A stretch of 32,728 nucleotides of DNA from the NCBI GenBank assembly GCA_003427395.1, contig BFEA01000567.1:157214-189941 (forward strand). The letters run 5' to 3'. This document shows, piece after piece, positions 20,166 to 31,500 of this stretch. The stretch is from Chara braunii (lineage: Eukaryota > Streptophyta > Charophyceae > Charales > Characeae). The notes under the pieces are model-generated. The model had not been told where the DNA came from. It was given only the letters and a program-made list of their open reading frames with translations, and made no database searches. A program made the position numbers and the translations under genes. How positions within the stretch are numbered: position 1 is the first letter of the stretch; every line of letters starts with the position of its first letter.

Positions 20166-20687
20166 CAACAGAAAAATTCCCGTGAGAAATGAAAGTTGAA
20201 AAAACATTCTATAAAAAAAAAATCCTTCATATTTATAAATTATCATTCTCATGTTTGTCCAATTCTAAAATTTTCAGTTTTATTTGATAAGTTTCCGTTT
20301 AAATATGAGTTTTCCATTCCAACTACATCTATTTGTTCAAGATGGAATGAAAGTCTAGACGGGTTTATGAAATGTATTAATTAAACTTTCATTCTACTAC
20401 AACAAATATCTTCTAATTTAAATTGGATTAACTTATTTATGACTGAAAATCCTTACTCAGAATGACAGTCCAATTAAAATATTTCATGAACTCATCCAGA
20501 CTTTCATTCCATCTCTAGCATACAGTTCAAATAAGAAGGGATACCGCATTCTTGGAAGGAAAGTTCTCAAGTAAGACGGAAAATTTTAAAATTGGAATGA
20601 CATTTTTTAAGATGGAATGAAAATTTGAAATTTAGAATGTAATTTTACTATAGAATGAATATTAAATTCTGGGAAATTTTTCTATTG
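20166..20687. mobile_element. Foldback MITE, copy B
   Basis: Same family and orientation as the element at 12941-13461. The left end is CAACAGAAAAATT; the right end AATTTTTCTATTG has one mismatch to a perfect inverted repeat. The internal foldback is kept. Flanking DNA (GGAGTCTG before, TTCTTGTGG after) does not resemble the flanks of copy A and shows no obvious target-site duplication. Confidence 0.9.
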
Positions 20688-21131
20688 TTCTTGTGGCAAT
20701 ATGTCAACCTCAGACGGTCGCCACCAGCCCATTGGGGATTGCCCAACTCTGCTACTCACCTCAACAATACATGTAACTCGCTAGTCGATTCTCTCGATCG
20801 TACAAACTCCAAAAGTCTAGTTCAGAATACGAGAGAAAAAAAGAAAAAATTGTGCTTCCTAAATTTATAAAGAATAACGCATACGTGAGATAACTGCGAC
20901 GAAATTTAGAAAAGGAAGCGCCTACGAGATGCATTATTGGACTATAGTGTGGTAAACATACCCACACTCCACGCATTGATCCAATGTCTCAGCCAACGAG
21001 AACTTGAAGCATGACAAACAGGAAAATGCATGGGCACCAGGAGGAACAAAAGGAAAAAAAATGTAGTTACAGTTGAATATTAAGAACAGGAAGAATGCCA
21101 AATGACAATTAGTAACAAAATTGAGGCGTGG
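20688..21131. other. Unrecognised AT-rich DNA
   Basis: No coding frame or known repeat recognised. Contains a purine-rich patch near 20832-20850. Confidence 0.4.
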
Positions 21132-21161
21132 AGAACAAAAGTATGAAAGGATGTGCGTGCA
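21132..21161. repeat. 30-bp direct repeat, left copy
   Basis: AGAACAAAAGTATGAAAGGA then TGTGCGTGCA, repeated at 21787-21816 with one difference (GCG to GCA). The two copies bracket about 625 bp of unrelated, more GC-rich DNA. Confidence 0.9.
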
Positions 21162-21786
21162 AGCAAGAAACAAAGTTTAATTAAACCACCAGTTTCCCCC
21201 GCCGCCGAAACCCCAGTCCCTATTAGTTAGGGCCGACTTTTTAGGCAGGTAGCCGCCCTTTCCAACGTAGTTCCCAATGTTTCAGGCAATCGCAACGTCG
21301 GGCCCATGCTGGAGAGGGTGGACGACGACGGATTGCACCAACGACTGTCGAAACGGTCGGGCCGGTCCAATGTTTGGCCTCCCGACAGTCTCTATTGGAC
21401 TTTCACACGTTGGCAGGCATTTGGCGGTCGCGGTTTTTTTTTTTTTTTCCCCATCCAGTATGGGTGTCATTATACTATCGATATATACGAATGTGAAAAC
21501 ACCCGTTGTAGTCGATTGTCCGGTCCGGTTGTGCAGGGTTTCGTTCGTTTAGTGACATTTTCTCCGTTCGGGATAGTGATACGACAGTCCACCATCGCCA
21601 TTAACCCCAAACCGAACCCTATCTCGTTCTTCTCTTCTTCCTCTTGCCCGTCATACCCAGCCCACGACCTTACGCCTCGTGCACCGCAGTCGGTGGTGAC
21701 GTACCCGCCGTTGCTTTTGTTCGGCCACATCGCAATGGTGCGGGAGCCGTTACTACCTTCATGCGTGGTGTTGCAGTGCGCAAGTA
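21162..21786. other. Segment bracketed by 30-bp direct repeats
   Basis: GC-richer than its surroundings, with a T14-type tract at about 21434-21447. Frames crossing the T-tract give runs of Phe and are not credible genes. It could be an inserted segment with a long target duplication, or the loop of a local duplication; the sequence does not decide. Confidence 0.4.
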
Positions 21787-21816
21787 AGAACAAAAGTATG
21801 AAAGGATGTGCATGCA
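21787..21816. repeat. 30-bp direct repeat, right copy
   Basis: Partner of 21132-21161 with one mismatch. It is followed at 21830-21839 by GTTCAAATCC, which resembles the B box of a tRNA-type internal promoter, then by an A-rich stretch from about 21859. No matching A box was found, so a SINE is only a possibility. Confidence 0.85.
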
Positions 21817-22189
21817 GTTATTTGTCACGTGTTCAAATCCTGCAACAATTAAAGTTTTATTAAAAAAAAAACTCGTTCACACGCACGAACCGTCACGTGT
21901 CCTTAAAAAAAAAGTCAAAATTTAAATGTCACCCCACGTGATAATCCCGCAAATATTTCTCTGTGAATCATGAAAAAATTGCAAATGAATGAGAAATATA
22001 ATAAAAAATTATTTTTTATTCACACTCGCTAACACTTGTGTTAATTGTCAAAAAGGAATCAGTCATAAGTTGCAAAAATATCCTTCCTTCTTACAACTTA
22101 TACTATTGTACATTTGCAAAAAAAAAAAAAAAAAGATAAAAGGGTAACAAGAAATAACAAGCCTTTAAACATACACATGTTTGTTTTGA

Positions 22190-22920
22190 GCCCAATACAG
22201 AGAGACGTGGTTAACTGTATCGAGCGCATCGGTCTCGCGCAGGGCGGGACCCTCCCGACCGCGTTACGCAGGAGTTGGTATACCTCGTCGTGATACACAT
22301 GGAGCTTCCGCAAGCCGCTCCGACCGAGTGCGCCAGCCATACCTCTCGCGAGCCCCTACGACAAGATAAGGCCAATGTGAGGTACAACTTTACCTCCACC
22401 TACGGGAGTTGTGACCTCGCTTCGGTGGGCGTATCCCTGCCGATCTGCCAGTCCACAATACGAAAGTTAATCAGTTGCAATCGCAGAGGTGGACCGGTCA
22501 AGGGCGTTTCTCGTTCGCTGTAGCATAGGGGGTACGGGCGGTCTTACGCTTCTATCGAACCCGCACGCTGTCGAGCGCACAGTCCCCGCAAGAGAGGGGA
22601 CCTTCCCGACGGCGTTACGCAGGATTCAGAAGGATTTTAGTCGTAGAGCGTTGCCGCCTAGCCGAGTGCGCCAGCCATACCTCTCGCAAACCCCTACGAT
22701 AGGATAGGGTCACACGAGGTACAAGTTACCTCCACCTGCGGGAGCTGTCACTATCCCTTAGGTGGGTGTATCCCCGTCGAGCTACTAGTCCACAGTACGA
22801 AAACTTTTACATGCAATCGCAGAGGTGGACCAGACGAGGGCGTTTTCTCATACGTTGTAGGATAGGCGGTACACGTGGTTCCACACCTCTATCGGACCCG
22901 TACGCAAGCTGATGCACTTG
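22190..22920. repeat. GC-rich tandem repeat, about 336-351-bp period, two units
   Basis: Shared blocks recur in the same order: GCGTTACGCAGGA (22261 and 22612), GAGTGCGCCAGCCATACCTC (22326 and 22664), TTACCTCCACCT, CAATCGCAGAGGTGGACC (22477 and 22813), and CTATCG(A/G)ACCCG(C/T)ACGC. Spacing is 336-351 bp, so indels separate the units. A start of a third unit may lie at about 22885-22920. No function recognised. Confidence 0.88.
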
Positions 22921-24792
22921 GGGGCTGGAGTCCCAAGCGGGTCCCGTTGTCGGTCGACTAGGATGTACCCTTCTTACCACGTGTTACACCACGTCAAAAC
23001 AAAAAGTCAGATCACTCATACGAAACGAAATACTCCTAGTCCCTTCAGTATCCAACCCATAACCTTCTGATACGGAAATCGATTAGGCATCGCGTGTGTG
23101 TCTTAATATAAACCCACGCGGATGCAAGGCTTTCTTATATCGACTAGTCATGCAAACATTCGCAAGCAGTCACTATGATAGCGTACTATGTAGTACCCAT
23201 AATCGCGTGGTCCTCGATTGTCTCGAGGGTCTTGTTCGACACTCAAGTGTCGGCTGACACACGCCTTGAGGGGTTAATCTCTCGACACTAGACAACTGCC
23301 AAAGCGGTTGAAAACCACATCCTCTTCTGCACCCTGCGGAGAGTGGGTGGTACACAGGTTTCGGCGTGTGGTGACATTCAACCCTTATGGTCATGGAGAC
23401 AAACTTCATCATCGAGGGCTTGGAGAGAAGTCAAAGGGTTTGACTTTGACGACTGCCATAGAGTTCAACGTCCAACTATAAAAATCAACTAGCAAAATCA
23501 CTCAATAAATAAACAGGCATCCCTATACCTATATTAAATCAGAACTCAAGATAAAATGAAAGAAGATAAAATGAACTCATCAGGTATGTAGATCGCGCGA
23601 CACATGATTGTCATTCTCACTGCCTCCAAAGTAAGACTAATATACCAAGCTCCAAAATACTAACATGCATAAAACACAGACACATAGAAAAGTCATATTG
23701 CCATACACCAATGTGGTCAACTTTACTCACACCACGCCTCAAACGCTGAGGTTCCATCCATTGTCAAACTTTCTATGAAAATTAATTAGTTCTTTATAAT
23801 AGCTATTAAACGAAGTCTGGTTAAAATCTTCAAAGAAACATATCAAATCTCAGGGGTAAGGCATAAAGTTGAGGTACACGTGTAAGCAAAGTTGTGTCGT
23901 GAACCGACGAGTTAACGATCAACCAACCGATCTGTTATCAAAAGATAACAGAACACGATCCTTGTAGGATCGGGCTGAACTAGTCAGATCTCGAATAAAA
24001 AACGACCAAGAAAAACCTATTATACAACACAGACCAATTCTCAAATACTTGAACTTTAAGTGTATGGAGAGTAAATCCCCATATCACATTTCAATCAAAA
24101 ATCTTATAAGACTAGATTTTAAATCCATCTCTCAAATAAACCTAAAAAAATAATAACAATTATGGCAACATCTCCCCTATACAGGATGGATCACCAAAAA
24201 AATTATTATCATAGTATAATCTAACTCTTGAAAACTAAGAAAATTTCGGCAGCGTAAACTCAGACAAAAGTTGAATTTTGAAAGTCTAAATTTGACTAAC
24301 TCCTTGGTTTTGTATAAATTTCGGCAGCGCTTCCCATAGGAAAAATAACTTTCCAAAATTTATATAGCGCGAAGTAAAAATAAATTATCCCAGAAAATGC
24401 GATAACTTAAACTGGGTAAAATAAAGTCAACTCAGAAAATGCAGGAATTGAACTAACTCTTATAGCTCCAGCACGTGGTGAGCACTAACAGACTGCCCTA
24501 TTAAGTAGCAAAATCAGACAGAGCTCGAACAAAACAAGGTATTTCTAGCAAGCATGCATGTAATGTTAACAAATCATTCAACCAATTAAAAAACAAGGGT
24601 CCGTTCATCCAAAATTTCTATATTCTGCTTGTCCTGATTCACAAGGACAAGAGTCTCGTATCTTAATTAGTTAATCTTTAACTTTCCAATTTATTCTCAA
24701 TCAAACGTCATGCAATCCTTAACACATTAGCCTGGACTATTCTCACACGGAGAAGAGTCAGACCTTTGTCAACAAGCAAAATTTGACTGACT
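22921..24792. other. Unrecognised, mostly AT-rich DNA
   Basis: No coding signal. Local palindromes: CGACACT-CA-AGTGTCG at 23237-23252, CTGTTATC-AAAA-GATAACAG at 23932-23951 and CGATCC-TTGTA-GGATCG at 23956-23972. The phrase AATTTCGGCAGCG occurs twice (about 24243 and 24319). No transposon ends identified. Confidence 0.45.
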
Positions 24793-25650
24793 GAGCAAAG
24801 CGACCAGATCAGTCAGGAGGACCTCATCTCCAGCTTCATTTCAACGTCTTGGACAACCGAGCAAGGGGACCGGATCAGTCAGGAGGACCTCATCTCCAGA
24901 CCCATTTCAATGTCTCAGGCAAACGAGCAAAGCGTCCGGATTAGTCAGGAGGATCTCATCTCCAACCCCATTCCAATGTCTTCGGCAAACGAGCAAAGCG
25001 ACTGGATCAGTCAAGAGGACCTCATCTCCAGCCCCATTCCAATATCTTAGGCAAACGAGCAAAGCGATCGGATAAGTCAGAGGACCGTATCTCCAGGTCC
25101 ATTTCAATGTTTTAGGCACACAAGCAAAGCGACCGGATCAGTCAAGAGGACCTCATCTCCAGCCTCATTTCAATGTCTTAGGCAGACGAGCAAAGCGATT
25201 GGATCTATCAGGAGGACCTCATCTTCAACCTCATTTCAATGTCTTAGGCAAACAAGCAAAGCAACTGGATCAGTCAGGAGGATCTCATCATCATTCTCAT
25301 TTCAATGATTTAAGCAAACAGCAAAGCGTCCGGATCAGTTAGGAAGACCTCATCTTCAACCTCATTTCAATGTCTTAAGCAAACAACAAAGCGACCGGAT
25401 CAGTCAGGAGGACCTCATCTCCATCTCCAACCTCATTTCAATGTCTTGGGCAAACGAGCAAGCGACCGGATCAGTTAGGAGGACCTCATCTCCAACCTCA
25501 TTTCAATGTCTTAAACAAATAGTAAAGCGACCGGTTAAGTAAGGAAAACCTCATCTCAAACCCCATTCAATGTCTTAGGCAAACGAGTAAAGCGACTGGA
25601 TCAGTCAGGAGAACCTCATCTCCAGCCTCATTCAAATCATCGCAAGCAGA
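24793..25650. repeat. Satellite, 66-bp period, about 13 units
   Basis: Units start GAGCAAAGCGACCGGATCAG and continue through CAGGAGGACCTCATCTCCA, CCTCATTTCAATGTCTTAGG and CAAAC. Unit starts at 24793, 24859 and 24925 give an exact 66-bp spacing; later units have small indels and substitutions, and one unit has a duplicated CTCCATCT. A minus-strand frame stays open over a few units because 66 is a multiple of three, giving a 22-residue repeat, but indels break it elsewhere. Contiguous units without unique spacers, so not a CRISPR array. Confidence 0.95.
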
Positions 25651-26195
25651 TATCGTGGATTTCATTTCAAGCAAAATGAAATTAAACAAGCATAGTACAT
25701 TTTCTCTGATTTATTTGAAGTCTTGAATTAAAGTCAAGGAAATATACAAAAAATCAAAACTCGGTCAAACTAAATGAAGGGTGATATAGATAGAAGTATA
25801 CAGGATCCTAAGGGAGATCGCGTCGACCTACCTCAAAGTTTCCTGCCTCCAGGGTCCCACCTGAACCCTGGCAGAGCTCCCGCAATCGGGGGGGCGAACC
25901 TCCCACAGAGGTTTTGGCACGGATTACGGGTTTTAATCCCATCTGCCGCCTTCCTCTCTGAACCAATAGAGTAGACTGGGAGCAAGAAGGATAAAATGAG
26001 GGAAGTTAAGTTACTCAGATAAAAAAGATGTGCACTCAGACTCGCGTGAGAGGGTCTTGAAACCTTGACGTGCCTGACGGCCCCGTAATGACGGTCAACT
26101 ACAGCGCCCGACGTCACAGATCACAAAAGGTCGTGACGAATAACAACCTTCAATCCTCAGTTGTAGCCACAGTCCGAAAAGGAGGATAGCAGGAC
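25651..26195. other. Unrecognised DNA between satellite and second foldback element
   Basis: AT-rich to about 25800, then GC-rich to 26195. The part at 25890-25960 has tRNA-like wording (TACGGGTTTTAATCCC, GGGCGAACCTCCC) that could come from a decayed SINE, not strong enough to call. Confidence 0.35.
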
Positions 26196-26203
26196 CTTAC
26201 AAC
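26196..26203. repeat. Target-site duplication, left, of foldback element copy 2
   Basis: CTTACAAC is repeated exactly at 26656-26663. A preceding C is also shared, so 8 or 9 bp. Confidence 0.88.
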
Positions 26204-26655
26204 CACAAACGGTTATCGGGTAGCTGAAAATTCAGGAATGAAAATTCTGAACTGAGATTTTTTGGCAGTCTAAAAATCTTGAATGGTTCTGAAGTGGTGA
26301 AAGGTCCGAAGACCCTGAAAACCACCTGTTTAGGCAGGCTGCATCCTGAAGTGGTGAAGGGTGTCCTGAAGTGGTCAAGTGAGAGTTTTTGGTAGTCTGA
26401 AAATCCTTAATGGTCATGAACTGGTGAAAGGTATGAAGGCCATGAAAACCACCCTTCACCACTTGAGGATGCAACATGCCTAAACAGGTGGTTTTCAGGG
26501 TCTTAGGAGCTTTCACCACTTCAGGACCATTCAAGAATTTCATACCTGAATGGTCATGAAGTGGTGAAAGGTCCGAAGACGCTGAAAAACACCTGTTTAG
26601 GCAGGCTGCATCCTGAAGTGGTGATGAAAAATACGACTGTTGTTAACCTTCTCTC
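26204..26655 (+). mobile_element. Foldback non-autonomous transposon, copy 2
   Basis: Same family as the insertion in LINE 3 (15348-15817): starts CACAAACGGTTATCGGGTAG, ends GTTAACCTTCTCTC, with the same order of forward, inverted and forward modules. It is 452 bp, slightly shorter near its right side, where a GGGTGTCCTGAAGTG phrase is missing before GATGAAAAATACGAC. It has an exact 8-bp target-site duplication. Two independent insertions with the same ends define the family limits. Confidence 0.9.
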
Positions 26656-26663
26656 CTTACAAC
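26656..26663. repeat. Target-site duplication, right, of foldback element copy 2
   Basis: CTTACAAC, exact partner of 26196-26203. Confidence 0.88.
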
Positions 26664-28226
26664 ACCCATCCGCGACCAATACGGACAACAGCACCCTTGT
26701 AATAACAACTGTCACTACCAGAAATAACAATATCTCAACAGCAACTTTACTGTCGTCGAAAGCAACTACACCTAGTAACCGTGGCTTGCAGTATGAATAC
26801 AACTATCATCCCACACCTCCGCTTTGTGGTACTAAACTCAACGCCCCGCAGTAGTCCGAAACCCAATAGTCTTGCAACTGATAGTAGACTAATCACAAAA
26901 GCAGCATGTCCAAACCATCAAGTAGTAAACACAGCTCGAGAGCAACTCGCGGCATTGGCGCCAGTCTCAAAAACCATACCAGCCAACCGTATCAATCTCA
27001 CAGACTACACAAGTCTCTAGAAGCTAGCAGCACTGCTTGGGAGAGGGATCAACAACAACTCGCCGTAACAGGCTGTCAGTCCACAACAGATTGTTGTACG
27101 ACGTAGTAACAACCAATAACTTTGGTCTGTATCAACTCTCAAAAAAAAAAAATAGTAACAGTAACTGGCGTAACCCCACCAACTGCGGCACTCAGTGATA
27201 GCAACGAGCGACAACATACATAGCAGCAACGGCTTCACCAACAGTTGGAGCAGCAACTCGTCGATTTCAAAGGCGAACTGCAACAACCATACTTACCCTG
27301 ACAGTTGCAGTAACTATGCATTGAGAGGAAGCATAGCAGCAGCAGCGTAGCACAGCTCCGTGAACCGAGCAATTCCGTGAATTCAGACAATTGTAGAGCC
27401 TAGCAACAACGATAGGCTCAAGTGTTGTATCCCGGCACAACAGTTATGCAGTGCCGCAACAGCGGTAGCAACAGTAATGTAGTGACGTTCCCTCCCTAGG
27501 AGCACACCTCAATGCTTATGTAGTGACCACCGGAGAATATGCAGATATCGCCTCAGACAACTACTGCCTGACTCAGATAAGTGTTGTCTTCAGCATGTGC
27601 TCGCACTGAAATCCAAACCCCAAACAAGCTTGGCCCCACACGAAATGGTTGTTCGTTCGAGGCATTCGTGCAGCGGACATATTACTTGTTCCAACTAAAC
27701 CCCCTGTCGAGCAATACCTTTCTATCCTTATGTCTAAGTCTCACCAACGACTCATATGCCATCCCTACTGCGGGCCCCCACCAGAGTTTCCTCTAGCCCG
27801 CTCTGCTGAGACATAGTTCACCATCTTTTCGGGTCCCAATGGGCGTGCTCCCACTCAATCCTCTTGCCTTGTGCAAAGGGACTAGACGCCGGTGAGATGA
27901 CAACTATTCAGAATGCAAAGTCGCACTGGAGTCTTGAAAGTCCGACATTTTTCAAAAGGGTACAAATGCAGCTTAACACTCAGAGCCCAGATTACCACTA
28001 CACTGTCACCAGTAGCCTACGAATTGTCAAACCACCCCGTCAGCGTCGGTAGCAACAGCCAAAGTATACAAAAAATATCAACCTTATAGACTATTCCTAA
28101 GACCAGGTACGTGCGCTCATATCACCATCCTCATCTCTCTTCCTCAACCCCCAGGTAAGAACCTCATTTCCCTTCGCTTTTATCGTCTTCCTCCGTATCT
28201 GTGTACTCCGATTTCTCACCGTTCAT

Positions 28227-28230
<4 letters not shown>
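26664..28230. other. C/A-rich DNA, no supported gene
   Basis: From 26664 to about 27500 the plus strand is rich in AAC, CAA and CAG words (AGCAGCAGCAGCG near 27340, repeated CAACAG and AACAAC), like a decayed trinucleotide-type repeat. From 27500 to 28230 the composition is ordinary. Frames are short and stop-ridden; none resembles a known protein. Confidence 0.45.

Positions 28231-28313
<83 letters not shown>
28231..28313. repeat. CT microsatellite, about 41 units
   Basis: 83 bp of uninterrupted CT. Frames through it encode only alternating Leu-Ser or Arg-Glu and are not genes. Perfect dinucleotide runs of this length are prone to length change, so the true length may differ between individuals or assemblies. 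Confidence 0.98.
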
Positions 28314-28316
<3 letters not shown>

Positions 28317-28347
28317 CACATACACATACCTTTTCCACCCTTGCCCT

Positions 28348-28534
28348 GTTGTGAGGAAACCCGGGGAGGGGTCGCCTGCTGTTCGCTGAAGCCAAGGGCA
28401 ACGACGCCTGTCACTCGCCGTGCCCACTTTCGAGGTCCCCAACAACCAGCAGGGTGTAAGGGGCTCGTGTTGACCGTAACGCCCGTTTGCGGAATGAATT
28501 CCAAGAGGTTTTGTTTATTTGTCAGAATATCATA
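28348..28534. repeat. Dispersed repeat, copy 1
   Basis: The core 28348-28440 starts GTTGTGAGGAAACCCGGGGA and matches 31685-31777 with 11 differences in 93 bases, 10 of them transitions. Weaker similarity continues through CAGCAGGG and to AGAATATCATAAAT near 28534. It begins 34 bp after the CT microsatellite. Both copies keep one open frame over the core, but there is no supported gene. Confidence 0.85.
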
Positions 28535-31500
28535 AATTCATATTAGAACGAGGATAAACGTTCAGCACACAGATTCGCCACAGTAAGAGAATTCCCAAGA
28601 TGCTCATCCAACACGCAGATTTCCACTCCGTCCCTTAAGCTGAGAAACAGTATCTAAACTTCGTTCGCCGACGTGCGCCGATTGCTTCGATTTTTCTGTC
28701 CACGGTCACACCACAAAGTTTCTCTCTTTTCCTCGATCCCGGATGAGTGGGGTTGGTCACGTCTTAGGGTCATTGGATTCCACCATATCAACAGACCTTA
28801 GTCATAGAAGCAAACTGATAGCACCACACGACCTAGCATCATATCAGGCAAGATCGCCAGAGAACATGACCAAATGTATAGTAAGCTCATCGAGCAGAAA
28901 CCAGCGTCCCAGACTCGTGGGCGCGATTAGATGTCCAACGGTCCGATCCAAAGTCTGATATTCAGGGAGTGGATTGTAGAGTGCCAACGAATCAAGTCAA
29001 CAGGCTCAATTTTGAGTAACCAACCTCCAAACTCGGTTTCGAGTGACCCAATGTGCCGGTTCACATGGTCAATTTCGAGGGGTCTGTGAGTAATAAGCGG
29101 ATCAATCGAAAGGGACCATTTTCCGGTAAAATAAATAAATAAAATAGTTATCCAAGGCCGTTTCCCCCTTGCTCTCCCTTCTCCTCACGGCGTCCCTTTT
29201 GTCCCTCTCTATTCATCCCCTCTTCCTCCCCTGCTCGCGAGTCCCTATATGCTGAGGGATGGTTTCCACTGTTAGGAGTAACTTTTCCTTTCCCTTATTT
29301 CTCTTTCTCTCTTCGGGTCTCACACTTTCTCTCCCTCTGCTAGGCTCGCACATAGTTCATTTTCCCATCGCACGAAAAGGAAAAAAAAAAAAAAAAAAAA
29401 AAGCGGGATAAAATAAAATAAAATAAGTAAATTATGACAAAGTAAATTTGATTGTGAAGTCAGGCGAAAGCAGGACAGTGACCTTCCACCCTGATTGCTA
29501 GACCTTGAGCTGACTAGCTGGCACTTGGCTGCGAGGCAGGTTTTCCCTTCCTTCTCTATTATTAGCAGTCTGACTCGTACTCAGGGCTACTCTCTTTCAC
29601 ACACGCGAAGCCTTACCCCGAACTCACCGCTTGTTGTTCCCCTGTCACTTCTTTTCCCGCTCCCTCCCCTTACGAGAGTTGAGCGGGAGCGCGGTCTCTC
29701 TCGGTGATACACACGTGGGCTACTTCTCATCGCCCTCTTGGTAGTCCCAACACGTATCTTCCGTCGCCACAGGAGTCACTGAAGTATAATAATAATAATT
29801 ATAGTATGAAGCTTCCCCTATAACCCTCCTCGCAAAATTAATTCGCTCTCTTTCTCACCTACTCACATGTTCACACTCGAAACCGCCCGCTTCGCTCCCT
29901 TTAAGAGGATACATCTCCATCCCTTTACCTCTTTCAGTGGTATCTTTCTCCCCTCTTCACGCTTTCTCCCCCTCGGTCCCGCTGGTAGTCTCACAATCTA
30001 CTGTGCAGAAACGGACCTTTTTGCATGAGTATGCTATTTTGTTAAAACGGACCACCCCCCCCCCCGTCTCACGGTTCAGAGAGGACATTCAACAGTTGTT
30101 TGTGACTTCCCAAACTCAAGCATGTTCGATGCTCTTTGCTCGTTGCCCTGGTTATAACAGTCCTTCGCCACTGGTTGGCAGACCTCAGGTAAGTCCGATG
30201 GCCGTCCAGAAACTCACGTTCTTACTTTACTCACTGCAGGTGTCACCCTCACTATTCACCATAGTCCAACACAAGTACGAGGAGATACGAGTAAGACCCT
30301 CAGTTACTCGACTTTGCCCTCTGGAATATTACACCGGTTCGATCCATAAGTGGAGCGCGCAATTGCATGCATCTCCCCGTTAGTTTGTCCCTTTCTGGTC
30401 ACATCACCTCACCCCTCTAACTCGTGTTTGCACTCTCGTACAGTGGGCGCGTCGCACGTACCCCATCACACTCGCTTCCGCCCGCCTGCCTAATCACTTC
30501 GTGTCCAGGGCACGTGTTGTCGGAGGGCGCGGTGTCCCGGCCCTCCTCTGGGTACCATGTCCCTGCTCGGTATCGGCCTCTTGCTCCAACGCTGTGGCCT
30601 GTAGGTCATTCCCGAATCACAGTATATCGTGCAATGGACCGTTCCAGTTGGTGCCTGTCCTCAGCAAAAAGGGGTGCGCCACTGGGCTTTCCATTGGTCC
30701 ACGCAGACTCGGCGCCACTGTGCAGCAGAGCACTACCGGCCTGTGACCGTGGTAGCCGCCGGGTTCACCCAGGGACGCGAAAGTAAACGTACCGGCGCGG
30801 TATTTTCTCATACGCGCCGAGTGTCTCTCGGCTAAGTTATGGGTTAGGTGCACAGGGGCAGAAGTCGCTGTCAAAGAGAAGGGAAAAAAGGAAATAAAGC
30901 GTCGAATCTGAACTTGCGTTTTAGTTCGGGAAAAATCCGGTGGCTTCAGGCCACCGTGATGTTACGATTTCCTTATCTTTCTGATTTTACTACTATTATT
31001 ATTATTATTACTGCTATTATTTAATTTTCCTACGGTTCTTGTCACTTCGCGGGAAGGCCAACGAGCGCGGCTGCAGTCTGTGGCCTAGGCTGATTTGGCC
31101 TGACCTTTCATTTTGGGCCAATGAGAGGTCCGATTAAACGCCGCGCGGTAGGACCCCAAAAGGGGCGACCCGCGGACGCATTGGTAGGAGGCTTATCACC
31201 CCCCCCATGGGGAGTCATAAGCCCCCTCCTTGCCATCGGACACGGGTACCCGACAAGGATAGGCCGGCGCTGTATTTTAAAAAGGGAAATGTGACCTTCG
31301 GTATTCCATTATGGGACCACCACTTTGAAGTCTCAATCATGTCACAGCAAGGTGAAATGACGGGAGGGCAAACAACGAAGTTGTCGTCCCCTCCCCGTGC
31401 TGCGACTGCAGGTGCTTAGGCTTTCATGTGGATTTTCTTTTTTTTTATAATGTAAAATTTCAATTTTAATCTACTTCAGTTTCCTTTCTTCTTTTCTTCC

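Noticed and set aside
21306-21863. 185-codon plus-strand ORF
   Set aside because: Crosses a T-tract (poly-Phe), has no recognised domain and overlaps the right direct repeat.
24793-25650. CRISPR array
   Set aside because: Units are contiguous and similar throughout; there are no unique spacers and the setting is eukaryotic.
25870-25985. tRNA gene or SINE head
   Set aside because: B-box-like words on both strands but no A box at the right distance and no cloverleaf.
28164-28504. ORFs with Arg-Glu or Leu-Ser repeats
   Set aside because: They are translations of the CT microsatellite.
30938-30956. Histone-type 3' stem-loop
   Set aside because: The perfect hairpin CGGTGGC-TTCAG-GCCACCG does not match the histone consensus stem or loop and no histone gene precedes it.
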